Of a stretch of DNA of 33,750 nucleotides, positions 21,382 through 29,722 are shown in pieces. The notes under the pieces are model-generated. The model searched no databases and had not been told where the DNA came from. It saw nothing but the letters and a program-made list of their open reading frames with translations. Both the position numbers and the translations under genes were made by a program. Source of the stretch: UMGS1470 sp051889215 (GTDB lineage: Bacteria; Bacillota; Clostridia; Christensenellales; UBA1242); contig JBJFDC010000042.1 in the NCBI GenBank assembly GCA_051889215.1, positions 1 through 33,750 of the forward strand, written 5' to 3'. How positions within the stretch are numbered: position 1 is the stretch's first letter; each line of letters starts with the position of its first letter.

Positions 21382-22413
21382 TTGAAGATAAAATTAAAAA
21401 ATGTAAAAGTGTATAACCGCGAACTCCAACGATTTGAACTGGGCGAGGTTTGTGTTGAAAATGGTGTGTTCGTTGATGCCAAAAACTTTGAAGAAGATGA
21501 GGTGTGGGACTGCTCAAACGACATTTTGATTCCAAATTTTGTTTCGGATTTTGGAAATGTCGAAAAAGAACTTGAAAAAGATATGTCAGACCCAACAGAA
21601 ATTGCAAGGCGATTGGTTGAATGCTATCTCGAAAATGGCTATTCAAAAATTGTGGAACAAATTGACAATTTGGAAGTTGCTCAAAAACTAGGCGACTTTT
21701 GGATTGAAACCGAGGTTGTCAGTGGCGATTTAAAACTGCTCTTCAAAGTCAAACAAAAAGGCAAGCGAAATCTCTCGATTGGAGTTTGGGTTGACCTTGT
21801 TTGCGACTCGCCAAACGAGATTGATGAAAAAGTTATGTTCGCTCATAAAAATGGGCTCAAAATTTATTCCAATTTTTATGAATCGCTAAATCGTGCGGGT
21901 GAGATATCAATTCAATATTCAAAATCTCCGATTGAGGCGGCGCGCGATTTTGGAATGCTTGATGAACATTTGGTCTCAACCAATAATGTTTGTCTTGACA
22001 AAGAAGATATTGTGCAAATGGAAAATGTCAAACTTTGCCTCGCGCCAAAAACCAATATGTTTTCTGGACTTGGATTTGAGCCGGTCGGGCTTATAAAAAA
22101 TCATGAGAAAGATGTTGGGTTTGCCTCGTTTTGTGAATTTGGACTTGACGCTTTTGATAACATGAGATTGGCACTGTGTGAGGCCCGAGCAAGCATGAAT
22201 GATGAGGACATTTTGAGTGAAAAAGATGTGCTGTCTTGGGCGACTGGAACAAATGAGTTTTCACCACAAATTAATAAAATTGCCTCTTTTTTGCTTATAA
22301 AATCCAAAAAAACGCATAAAAACATTGAAAATATCGAAGATTTTGTGAAATTTTTAAACAAAGACGACATAGCCGCAAATGTTATTGCGGGCAGAGTTGT
22401 TTTCAAAAAATAA
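21382..22413 (+). CDS. Amidohydrolase-like protein lacking metal ligands
   Basis: The 343-residue protein follows the order of MtaD/SsnA-type amidohydrolases. The N-terminal strand region NGVFVDAKNF...DILIPNFVSDFGN aligns with the family's ILIPGFVNAHTH. FYESLNRAGEI...SPIEAARDFGMLDEHLVSTNN aligns with the G-x-RPIE..GLL....AH region. VKLCLAPKTNMFSGLGFEPV aligns with the cP.SN..L..G block, and ARASMNDEDILSEKDVLSWAT is the C-terminal helical part. The metal-binding HxH, the later His and the usual GTDG are all absent. It is also shorter than the usual ~430 residues. It is probably a non-catalytic relative. The start is TTG 21382 after AGGGTG. Confidence 0.65.
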   Translation: MKIKLKNVKVYNRELQRFELGEVCVENGVFVDAKNFEEDEVWDCSNDILIPNFVSDFGNVEKELEKDMSDPTEIARRLVECYLENGYSKIVEQIDNLEVAQKLGDFWIETEVVSGDLKLLFKVKQKGKRNLSIGVWVDLVCDSPNEIDEKVMFAHKNGLKIYSNFYESLNRAGEISIQYSKSPIEAARDFGMLDEHLVSTNNVCLDKEDIVQMENVKLCLAPKTNMFSGLGFEPVGLIKNHEKDVGFASFCEFGLDAFDNMRLALCEARASMNDEDILSEKDVLSWATGTNEFSPQINKIASFLLIKSKKTHKNIENIEDFVKFLNKDDIAANVIAGRVVFKK

Positions 22414-22425
22414 AGGAAGGTTAAT

Positions 22426-24576
22426 ATGGATATTGTATCAGTTTTATCAAAAGAATTTAATATCAGAGCGGATTATGTCAACAACATCATAAACCTCATA
22501 GACGAAGGGTGCACAATTCCGTTTATTGCCCGTTATAGAAAAGAGCTCACCGGTTCATGCGACGACCAAGTTCTCCGTGAACTCAACGACAGACTTGTTT
22601 ATCTTCGCAACCTTGAAAAGAGAAAACAAGAAATCTCAAAGTCAATCATTGAACAAGAAAAAATGACTGACGAACTTCAAGCACAAATTGATGCGGCAAA
22701 AACTTTGACCGAAGTTGAGGATATATATCGTCCATACAAGCCAAAGAGAAAAACAAGAGCAAGCATGGCTGTCGCAAAAGGACTCAAACCGCTTGCCGAC
22801 CTGATTTTCTCTCAAGACATTCATGAGAGTGCCGAAGAACTTGCAAAAGATTATGTTGATGCCGAAAAAGATGTGGCTGATGTTGAGAGCGCGTTGCAGG
22901 GTGCGAAAGACATTATTGCCGAATATATATCTGACGACAGCGAGATAAGAAAAGCATTGAGAGAGTCAATTTGGGAAAATGGCGAGATTGAAACAGTGCT
23001 TGTTGAAAACGAAAATTCAAAGACCTATGAAATGTATAAAGAATATTCTGAACCAGTTGCAAAAATTCCTTCACACCGCATTCTTGCAATCAATCGCGGC
23101 GAAAAAGAAGGGTGTCTCAAAGTTTCGGTTAAATATTCTGAAAAACTCGCCCACAAACTCATGAGCAAAGCATTTGTCAAAGATAATGTGTTCACAAACG
23201 CCATAATGCAAGAAGTGATTGAGGATAGTTTTTCAAGACTTTTGTTTCCTTCTCTTGAAAATGAGTGCCGAAACAATCTCACCGACAAAGCCAATGAGCA
23301 AGCAATCAAAATGTTTGAGGTTAATTTGAAACCATTGCTCATGGTGGCACCGCTCAAAAACAACATTATTTTGGGGCTTGACCCAGCATATCGAACTGGG
23401 TGCAAAATTGCAGTTATTGACAAAAACGGTGATGTTCTCGACACAACTGTCATCTATCCAACTCCACCTCAATCAAAAATTGAAGAGAGCATCTACAAAC
23501 TTCGCCAACTCATTCTCAAACATAATGTTGACATAATTTCAATCGGGAACGGAACGGCATCAAAAGAGGCAGAAATTTTTGTTGCAAAACTCATTGCCCA
23601 GACCCCAGAGCGAAAATTAAATTATGCAGTTGTCAATGAGGCGGGGGCATCAGTTTACTCTGCTTCAAAACTCGGTGCTCAAGAGTTTCCTGATTATGAT
23701 GTTTCGCTGCGTAGTGCGGTTTCCATTGCTCGTCGTCTTCAAGATCCACTCGCAGAATTAATCAAAATTGATGTCAAATCAATCGGTGTTGGTCAATATC
23801 AGCACGACATGCCACAAAATCGACTGACCGAAGTGTTGGAAGGTGTTGTTGAGGACTGCGTAAACTCGGTTGGTGTCGACCTGAACACGGCATCTGTTTC
23901 TCTTCTTTCATATGTTTCTGGACTCAATCAAGGAATTGCAAAAAACATTGTTGAATTCAGAAAAACAAACAAGAGTTTTACTTCTCGTGAACAACTTCTC
24001 AAAGTTCCAAAACTCGGAGCAAAAGCATATGAACAATGTGCGGGCTTCCTTCGAATTGTCGGTTCAAAAAATGTGTTTGAAAACACTGGCGTTCACCCAG
24101 AAAGTTATGAGGCAGCAAAAAAACTCTTGAATTTGTTTGGGCTTGATGAAGAAGACGTGAAAAACAACAACTTGACAAGTCTTCCTCTTCTTGTTAAAAA
24201 TATTGGCGAAACTGAAGTCGCAAAAAAAATTGGCGTTGGCGTTCCAACACTTCTCGACATGATCAAAGAACTCACAAAACCTGGGCGCGACATTCGTGAA
24301 GAAATGCCAAAACCAGTTCTTCGCAGTGACTTGCTTTCACTTGAAGACCTCAAAGAGGGCATGGTGCTTTCGGGAGTTGTCAGAAATGTTATTGATTTTG
24401 GCGCTTTTGTTGATATTGGAGTTCATCAAGACGGACTTGTGCATATTTCTCAAATTTGCGACAGATACATCAAACACCCTTCCGAAGTGCTCAAAGTTGG
24501 CGACCATGTTCAAGTCAAAGTTCTTTCAGTTGACCCCGCAAAAAAACGCATATCCCTCACAATGAGAGATTTATAA
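22426..24576 (+). CDS. tex: Tex-like RNA-binding transcription accessory protein
   Basis: The 716-residue protein has the full Tex layout: an N-terminal helical domain (VEDIYRPYKPKRKTRASMA), a YqgF-like domain (ILGLDPAYRTGCKIAVIDKNG, ~residues 315-440), helix-hairpin-helix repeats (VDLNTASVSLLSYVSGLNQGIAKNIVEFR) and a C-terminal S1 domain (GMVLSGVVRNVIDFGAFVDIG, ~residues 645-716). Tex affects transcription and RNA turnover. A ribosome site GGAAGG precedes ATG 22426, 12 nt after the amidohydrolase-like gene, so the two are co-transcribed. Confidence 0.95.
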   Translation: MDIVSVLSKEFNIRADYVNNIINLIDEGCTIPFIARYRKELTGSCDDQVLRELNDRLVYLRNLEKRKQEISKSIIEQEKMTDELQAQIDAAKTLTEVEDIYRPYKPKRKTRASMAVAKGLKPLADLIFSQDIHESAEELAKDYVDAEKDVADVESALQGAKDIIAEYISDDSEIRKALRESIWENGEIETVLVENENSKTYEMYKEYSEPVAKIPSHRILAINRGEKEGCLKVSVKYSEKLAHKLMSKAFVKDNVFTNAIMQEVIEDSFSRLLFPSLENECRNNLTDKANEQAIKMFEVNLKPLLMVAPLKNNIILGLDPAYRTGCKIAVIDKNGDVLDTTVIYPTPPQSKIEESIYKLRQLILKHNVDIISIGNGTASKEAEIFVAKLIAQTPERKLNYAVVNEAGASVYSASKLGAQEFPDYDVSLRSAVSIARRLQDPLAELIKIDVKSIGVGQYQHDMPQNRLTEVLEGVVEDCVNSVGVDLNTASVSLLSYVSGLNQGIAKNIVEFRKTNKSFTSREQLLKVPKLGAKAYEQCAGFLRIVGSKNVFENTGVHPESYEAAKKLLNLFGLDEEDVKNNNLTSLPLLVKNIGETEVAKKIGVGVPTLLDMIKELTKPGRDIREEMPKPVLRSDLLSLEDLKEGMVLSGVVRNVIDFGAFVDIGVHQDGLVHISQICDRYIKHPSEVLKVGDHVQVKVLSVDPAKKRISLTMRDL

Positions 24577-24584
24577 GGATTATT

Positions 24585-25316
24585 ATGCAAAACAAACTTA
24601 ATTTCAAAAATCGCGAAGAATTGCGAAAATATCTTTTTGAGCAAATGAAAGAGCTTAACAAAAAAGGTGAGTTTAATATTTTTGTTCATCAAATCAACAA
24701 CTACAAAAATTTTTTTGACCACGGAGAAGATATTTTGCAAAGAAAAATTGATGGCATTTTTGACGGCGGATTGAGACTTGGTCAATATTCAAGCATTTTT
24801 GGAACAACAAATCTCGTTTCATGTTCGTCCGACCTTGATGTCGATTCAATTCTCGACTACAATTATTATCGCAATTCTCATCTTCCAACACTCGTCATGG
24901 CAATTCCAAAATATATCGATGTTGACGGCAAAAAAATTGAATTTTCTTCATACAAAAACAATGTTGAGGGCGCGAGAGAAGAAATCAAAAATGAATTTCG
25001 CGCAAATGGAATTGTTGAGAGCAATCACAACATAAAGTCATGCCTTTTTGATGTTCTCAAAGGTTATAACAATTTGCCTCAATACTACATTTTGGGAGTT
25101 GTTGCAAAAGACAAAGATGGATATGTTTTTGTTGAAAACAAAAATCATCTGAAAAATTTTTCATCAAATGAATATCAAAGTTATTTGGATTGTGTTTCAA
25201 ACAAAGTCAAGCAAAAGTATGCTGAATTTGGAACAGATGACCCCATTGCGCTCATGATAAAAAGTTTTCGAAATGAGCAAAAATGGAGAGATGAGCAACT
25301 GTTGGATTATGACTAG
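24585..25316 (+). CDS. Unrecognised 243-residue protein, weak ADP-ribosyltransferase resemblance
   Basis: No family is recognised with confidence. The order FNIFVHQI (His35) ... ILQRKIDGIFDGGLRL ... YSSIFGTTNLV recalls ADP-ribosyltransferase-like folds, in which a His-bearing first strand, a helix ending in GL and a following S/T-rich strand occur in that order. A later conserved-looking stretch reads LVMAIPKYIDVDGKKIEFSSY. No signal peptide or membrane span is seen. It sits 8 nt after tex with its own AGGA ribosome site and ends at a bidirectional terminator, so it is the last gene of this unit. The ADP-ribosyltransferase idea is only a hint. Confidence 0.7.
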   Translation: MQNKLNFKNREELRKYLFEQMKELNKKGEFNIFVHQINNYKNFFDHGEDILQRKIDGIFDGGLRLGQYSSIFGTTNLVSCSSDLDVDSILDYNYYRNSHLPTLVMAIPKYIDVDGKKIEFSSYKNNVEGAREEIKNEFRANGIVESNHNIKSCLFDVLKGYNNLPQYYILGVVAKDKDGYVFVENKNHLKNFSSNEYQSYLDCVSNKVKQKYAEFGTDDPIALMIKSFRNEQKWRDEQLLDYD

Positions 25317-25330
25317 AACAAAAAGATAGC

Positions 25331-25366
25331 ATAAAAAAGTCACCAAGTTTGGTGACTTTTGTGTTA
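25331..25366. terminator. Bidirectional terminator between the tex unit and ndk
   Basis: AAAAGTCACCA (25335-25345) and TGGTGACTTTT (25350-25360), an 11-bp stem with a 4-nt loop, lie between convergent genes. Confidence 0.9.
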
Positions 25367-25816
25367 TTTTGTTTGGTCGTTTTTCATGTGTTCTTTTTTG
25401 AGTTCATGGAAAATGGCGATTTCTCTTTCAGCGGCTTCTGGGGAGTCAGATGAGTGCACAACATTTTCTGTCACGCGAATTTCCAGGTGAAGAAGTCTTG
25501 GGATATTGTGGCGAATTGTTCCAGGTTCTGGATTTTTTGTTGAACCGCAAAGTTTGCGAATTCTTTCAATTGCATTTTCGCCAGAGACCACCATTCCATA
25601 TGCCTTGTCGCTCGTGATATATTTTTCAAGATTTGGATAAAATGGTTTTCCGACATGTTCAACATAGTGTTGTTTTGCATGTTTTTCGTCGTATTGAATA
25701 TAACTTTCTTCCTCAATTTTTATTCCGTTTGCAGCAAGTTTTTCCTTTATCAAAAGAATCACTATTGAACTGTTCGCAAACTTTGGTTTTATCATGACAT
25801 ATGATGTTTGTCTCAT
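25364..25816 (-). CDS. ndk: Nucleoside diphosphate kinase, divergent form
   Basis: The 150-residue enzyme transfers phosphate between nucleoside di- and triphosphates through His121 (ENVVHSSDSPEAAEREIAIF). HYVEHVGKPFYPNLEKYITSD, GENAIERIRKLCG and PGTIR are also typical. Two departures are visible. The N-terminal KPDGVQRG is replaced by KPKFANSS. The Kpn-loop region between GTIR and the active His is longer than usual by about six residues (HNIPRLLHLEIRVTE). The active His and Glu remain, so it is probably functional. ATG 25816 follows AAGGAGC. Confidence 0.88.
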   Translation of the reverse strand: MRQTSYVMIKPKFANSSIVILLIKEKLAANGIKIEEESYIQYDEKHAKQHYVEHVGKPFYPNLEKYITSDKAYGMVVSGENAIERIRKLCGSTKNPEPGTIRHNIPRLLHLEIRVTENVVHSSDSPEAAEREIAIFHELKKEHMKNDQTK

Positions 25817-25834
25817 TTTTTGCTCCTTTTTGTT

Positions 25835-25874
25835 GTTTGTTAATTATAATAACAAACTATTATTCATATTGCAA
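25835..25874 (-). promoter_or_regulatory. ndk promoter with perfect inverted repeat over the -10 box
   Basis: TTGCAA (25874-25869), a 17-nt spacer and TATTAT (25851-25846) on the minus strand. GTTTGTTA (25835-25842) and TAACAAAC (25850-25857), perfect 8-bp arms 7 nt apart, overlap the -10 box, which suggests an operator. Confidence 0.62.
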
Positions 25875-25882
25875 TATTTTAT

Positions 25883-25911
25883 TTGACGAAAAACAAAAAT
25901 AATGATAATAA
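25883..25911 (+). promoter_or_regulatory. Promoter of mcsA-mcsB-clpC
   Basis: TTGACG (25883-25888), a 17-nt spacer and TAATAA (25906-25911). I looked for the CtsR heptad repeat and the CIRCE element and found neither. Confidence 0.68.
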
Positions 25912-25968
25912 TTTATCAAACAAATATAGGGGAGTTTTGTTGGTTTTCTTGATTTGTTGGGAGAGATT

Positions 25969-26193
25969 ATGCAAAAAGTTTGCTCAAAATGCAAGATGAA
26001 CATTCAGGACGTTTTGGACTCGGGAGTTGTTGGGTGCAAAGAGTGTTATGTTGAATTTCATGATGAACTTCTTCCAATCATCAAAAATTTGCAAAAAAGC
26101 ACGCAAAATTTGGGGAAAAGACCAAATTCAAAATGTTTTGAGAGTGACCTTGTTCAAGAAGTCCAACATCTTTTGCGAGGTGAAGATGGATAG
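25969..26193 (+). CDS. mcsA: Minimal McsA-like zinc-finger protein
   Basis: The 74-residue protein has two CxxC pairs (VCSKCKMN...GVVGCKECY), matching one zinc finger of McsA, the activator of the arginine kinase McsB. Typical McsA is about 170-180 residues with two such fingers and a C-terminal UVR helix; here only one finger and a short helical tail remain. The position directly before mcsB and clpC supports the assignment. The start ATG 25969 follows GGGAG; TTG 25954 upstream is less likely. It overlaps mcsB by 8 nt. No ctsR gene precedes it. Confidence 0.82.
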   Translation: MQKVCSKCKMNIQDVLDSGVVGCKECYVEFHDELLPIIKNLQKSTQNLGKRPNSKCFESDLVQEVQHLLRGEDG

Positions 26194-27193
26194 TTTGACC
26201 AAAGATATTGTCATCTCCTCTCGTGTTAGACTTGCACGCAATTTTGATAAATATAATTTTCCGATAAGACTTTCAAATGACTTTGATGCAGAACAAATTT
26301 TGAGCGATGTCTATAAAAGTGTGTCAGTTGGGAATAATTTTGTGTTTAACAGACTCAAAAACATGGATAACAACCAAACTTTGAAATTTTTGGAAAGACA
26401 CTTGATTAGTCGTGAACTCATTGAAAACAAGGATATTTCTGGATTTTGCATCGACAAAAATGAAGAAATTGTAATTATGATAAACGAAGAGGACCACATT
26501 CGTGAGCAATGCATTCTCAAGGGCTTTCGACTGGACGAGGCATTCAGAAAAATTCAAGAAGTTGATGAGCGGATTTTGGAGTGCTGTGACATTGCGTATT
26601 CAGAAGAGTTTGGTTTTTTGACAGCATGCCCGAGCAATCTTGGGACTGGCATGAGAGCATCTTGCATGATGTTTTTGCCGGCACTCACAAAGACGGGGGC
26701 AATCAAGGATATCATTCAAACATTTTCAAAACTTGGCTTTGCCGTCCGTGGTTTTTTGGGGGAAGGGAGCGAAGCGGAAGGTTATCTCTATCAAATTTCC
26801 AATCAAACAACTCTTGGGCAGAGCGAAATGGATATCATAAAGAATGTCAAGAATGCCGTTATAAAAGTTTGTGAAATGGAAAATGAAGCGAGAGAAGTTT
26901 TGTTTCAAACAAAAAAAGACCAAATCAAAGACGCGACATATCGCGCTTATGGGATTTTGTCAAATTCATACATCATGACTCAAAGCGAGTTCACAAAACT
27001 CATCAGTGACCTAAAACTCGGACATGCCTTGGGACTTATTGAATTTGAAAATCAAAACATACTTGAAGAAATCGAAGTCTCTTCGCAACCTGCAAATCTC
27101 ATGGAGCGGTTTGGGGAAGAACTTTGCGAAGAGAAGAGAGATAAATTCCGTGCGGACTATCTTTGCCGCGCATTAAAAAATCAACGTGTTTAG
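26186..27193 (+). CDS. mcsB: Protein arginine kinase McsB
   Basis: The 335-residue phosphagen-kinase relative phosphorylates arginines and so marks proteins for ClpC-ClpP. Visible motifs are VISSRVRLARNFDKY at the N terminus, NEEDHIREQCI, and TACPSNLGTGMRASCM with the conserved Cys. The C-terminal part ends DYLCRALK as in the family. The start is ATG 26186, inside the end of mcsA; the frame extends further upstream to 26027 but that stretch overlaps mcsA and is unlike the family. It is 9 nt from clpC. Confidence 0.95.
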   Translation: MDSLTKDIVISSRVRLARNFDKYNFPIRLSNDFDAEQILSDVYKSVSVGNNFVFNRLKNMDNNQTLKFLERHLISRELIENKDISGFCIDKNEEIVIMINEEDHIREQCILKGFRLDEAFRKIQEVDERILECCDIAYSEEFGFLTACPSNLGTGMRASCMMFLPALTKTGAIKDIIQTFSKLGFAVRGFLGEGSEAEGYLYQISNQTTLGQSEMDIIKNVKNAVIKVCEMENEAREVLFQTKKDQIKDATYRAYGILSNSYIMTQSEFTKLISDLKLGHALGLIEFENQNILEEIEVSSQPANLMERFGEELCEEKRDKFRADYLCRALKNQRV

Positions 27194-27202
27194 GAGGGAG
27201 TT

Positions 27203-29665
27203 GTGTTTTATAATTTAAATCTTTCTGAAAATGCACTAAAAGCAATCAAAAAAGCAGGGCGAATTGCTCTCAAATATGGCTCAAACCAAGTGGGCACAGA
27301 ACATTTGCTCTATGGGCTCTCTGAAATCAAAGACTCGCCAAGTCGCGATGTCCTCAACAAATTTGGAATAAATTCCAAGTCGATTGAAGAAATATTTGCC
27401 GAAGAAGATGGAGTGAGCCCGATTGAGAGCAGCGTTGAACTCACACCTCGCTCAAAAGAAGTGCTAAAAATTGCCGGAAGCATCGCGACTGGACTTGGAC
27501 ACAACTATATTGGAACAGAGCATATTTTGTATGCAATGCTGTCAATGACCGATTCATATGCTGTGCAAATTATTGCTGGGGTGTTTGGCGTTAATGTTTC
27601 AATGCTTCGAAACAAAGTTGCAAGTCTCATTCAAGGAAGAAGTTCATTTGAAGATGACGATGAAAATATGAGCGAAAACCTTGAGAATCAAAATGTTCAA
27701 AAAAGTGCTTTGCCTGAAAAACTTTTGGAGATGGGGGTTGACCTCACTCAAAAAGCAAAAGACGGAAAAATTGACCCAATAATTGGCCGCGAACAAGAAA
27801 TTGAGCGCATGATTGAAATACTTTGCCGAAAAACAAAAAACAACCCTGTTCTTATTGGCGAAGCGGGGGTCGGAAAGACCGCAGTCGTTGAGGGACTCGC
27901 TCTTGCAATAACGAGCGGGAATGTTCCAGAACTCCTAAAAGACAAACTCATATTTTCTCTCGACATTGGTTCTTTGATGTCTGGAACAAAATATCGTGGA
28001 ACGATGGAAGAAAAACTCAAAGATGCCATCAACACAATCATTCAAAACAAAAACATCATTGTTTTTATTGATGAACTTCATACGCTTGCCCAAGCGGGTG
28101 CAGAAAAAGGTGAGGTCAATCCTTCAGATATTCTCAAGCCATATCTTGCGCGTGGCGAACTTCAAACAATCGGCGCAACAACAACAGAGGAGTATCGCAA
28201 ATACATCGAAAAAGACAAGGCGCTTGAAAGAAGATTTCAGCCAGTTCTCGTCAACCCGCCAACAGTTGAGCAGACGATTGAGATTTTGAAAGGTCTTCGC
28301 GACTCGTTTGAAGCATTTCACAAAGTGACAATCACGGACGACGCGATTGAACAAGCGGTGACGCTTTCCGACCGATATATCACGGACAGAAATTTGCCAG
28401 ACAAGGCGATTGACCTAATCGACCAAGCAAGTTCGCGTGCAAAACTAAACTTTTCGACCAAGCCGCTTGCAATTCGCGAAAAAGAAGAAAAAATCAAACA
28501 GCTTTCAGCAAATCGAGACGAAGCTTCAATGCAAAGAAACTATGAAAAAGCGGCACTTTTCCAGCAACAAATCATAAAGCTTGAGAATGAACTTGACGAC
28601 TTTTCAAAGCAACAAGCAAAATCGAGCAAAAATTTGAATTGCATAACCGGCAACGACATTGCTCATATCGTTTCGCTTTGGACAGGAATTCCAGTCACAA
28701 AAATCACAGAGACTGAAAAACAAAAACTCATGCATCTTGAAGAAACTTTGCATAAACGTGTTGTTGGGCAGGAAGAAGCGGTGAACTCTGTCGCAAATGC
28801 AATAAGACGAAGCCGTGTTGGACTTCAAGATTCCCGCCGTCCGATTGGTTCATTTTTGTTCCTCGGTCAAACAGGTGTTGGAAAAACAGAACTTTGCAAA
28901 GCGATTGCACAAGCCATGTTTGATGACGAAAAAAATATCATTCGTCTTGATATGAGTGAATATATGGAACAACACTCGGTTGCAAAATTGTTTGGTGCAC
29001 CTCCTGGATATGTTGGATATGACGAGGGGGGACAACTGACCGAGCAGGTTAGACGCAAACCATATTCGGTTGTTTTGTTTGACGAGATTGAAAAAGCACA
29101 CCCAGATGTGTTTAACACTCTTCTTCAAATCTTGGACGACGGACGCCTCACGGACAATCAGGGCAGGACAATCAATTTCCGAAACACCATCATAATCATG
29201 ACAAGCAATGTTGGAGCAGCAGAGGTCAAGGCACAAACAAAAGCGCTTGGCTTTGGTCAAGACGACCAAGAACACTCTCAACTCACTTTTGAGCAAACAA
29301 GAAAAATATATATGGATTGCTTGAAACGCAAATTCAAACCAGAATTTTTGAACCGCATTGATGTGATTACAGTATTCCACAATCTCACGCGTGACGATTT
29401 GCTCAAGATTGCAACCATTCTTATTTCCGACCTCTCAAAACGCTTGGAAAAACAAGGACTCAAACTTAATCTCACATATGAAGCGCTCGAATATATTGTT
29501 GACCGCGGAGGAAGCAGTGAGTATGGAGCTCGACCTCTAAAACGCTTTATTCAGCAACATGTTGAAGACCTTATTGCCGAAAAAATTCTCATGGGCGAAC
29601 TCAAGAGCGAGGGCGAAATCACGATTGATTGCAAAAATGATGAACTTCAATTTGTTTCTAATTAA
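27203..29665 (+). CDS. clpC: ATP-dependent Clp protease ATP-binding subunit ClpC
   Basis: The 820-residue AAA+ unfoldase has two N-terminal Clp repeats (residues ~1-150). The first AAA module has Walker A GEAGVGKTAVVEG near residue 219. A UVR-containing middle domain (~425-470) is followed by the second AAA module with GQTGVGKTELCKA near residue 554 and the C-terminal RGGSSEYGARPLKRFI. It unfolds substrates for ClpP, including McsB-marked proteins. It starts at GTG 27203 after AGGAGG. The gene appears intact; clpP is not in the window. Confidence 0.97.
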   Translation: MFYNLNLSENALKAIKKAGRIALKYGSNQVGTEHLLYGLSEIKDSPSRDVLNKFGINSKSIEEIFAEEDGVSPIESSVELTPRSKEVLKIAGSIATGLGHNYIGTEHILYAMLSMTDSYAVQIIAGVFGVNVSMLRNKVASLIQGRSSFEDDDENMSENLENQNVQKSALPEKLLEMGVDLTQKAKDGKIDPIIGREQEIERMIEILCRKTKNNPVLIGEAGVGKTAVVEGLALAITSGNVPELLKDKLIFSLDIGSLMSGTKYRGTMEEKLKDAINTIIQNKNIIVFIDELHTLAQAGAEKGEVNPSDILKPYLARGELQTIGATTTEEYRKYIEKDKALERRFQPVLVNPPTVEQTIEILKGLRDSFEAFHKVTITDDAIEQAVTLSDRYITDRNLPDKAIDLIDQASSRAKLNFSTKPLAIREKEEKIKQLSANRDEASMQRNYEKAALFQQQIIKLENELDDFSKQQAKSSKNLNCITGNDIAHIVSLWTGIPVTKITETEKQKLMHLEETLHKRVVGQEEAVNSVANAIRRSRVGLQDSRRPIGSFLFLGQTGVGKTELCKAIAQAMFDDEKNIIRLDMSEYMEQHSVAKLFGAPPGYVGYDEGGQLTEQVRRKPYSVVLFDEIEKAHPDVFNTLLQILDDGRLTDNQGRTINFRNTIIIMTSNVGAAEVKAQTKALGFGQDDQEHSQLTFEQTRKIYMDCLKRKFKPEFLNRIDVITVFHNLTRDDLLKIATILISDLSKRLEKQGLKLNLTYEALEYIVDRGGSSEYGARPLKRFIQQHVEDLIAEKILMGELKSEGEITIDCKNDELQFVSN

Positions 29666-29672
29666 ATTTGTT

Positions 29673-29700
29673 TTGAAAAAAAACATTTATTTGATAAAAT
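29673..29700 (+). promoter_or_regulatory. Promoter of hpf
   Basis: TTGAAA (29673-29678), a 16-nt spacer and TAAAAT (29695-29700), just after the clpC stop. It suggests separate expression of the hibernation factor. Confidence 0.65.
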
Positions 29701-29722
29701 GATTTCAGGAGGGGAATTTACT

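Noticed and set aside
21315..21524. 70-residue N-terminal extension of polymerase IV
   Set aside because: It is antisense to the downstream gene, unlike the family, and a GGAGG site marks the start at 21314.
25857..25968. CtsR or CIRCE operator before mcsA
   Set aside because: No tandem AGTCAAA-type heptads and no TTAGCACTC/GAGTGCTAA pair are present.
26027..26185. Upstream extension of McsB
   Set aside because: It overlaps mcsA in another frame; family similarity starts at MDSLTKDIVISSRVR (26186).
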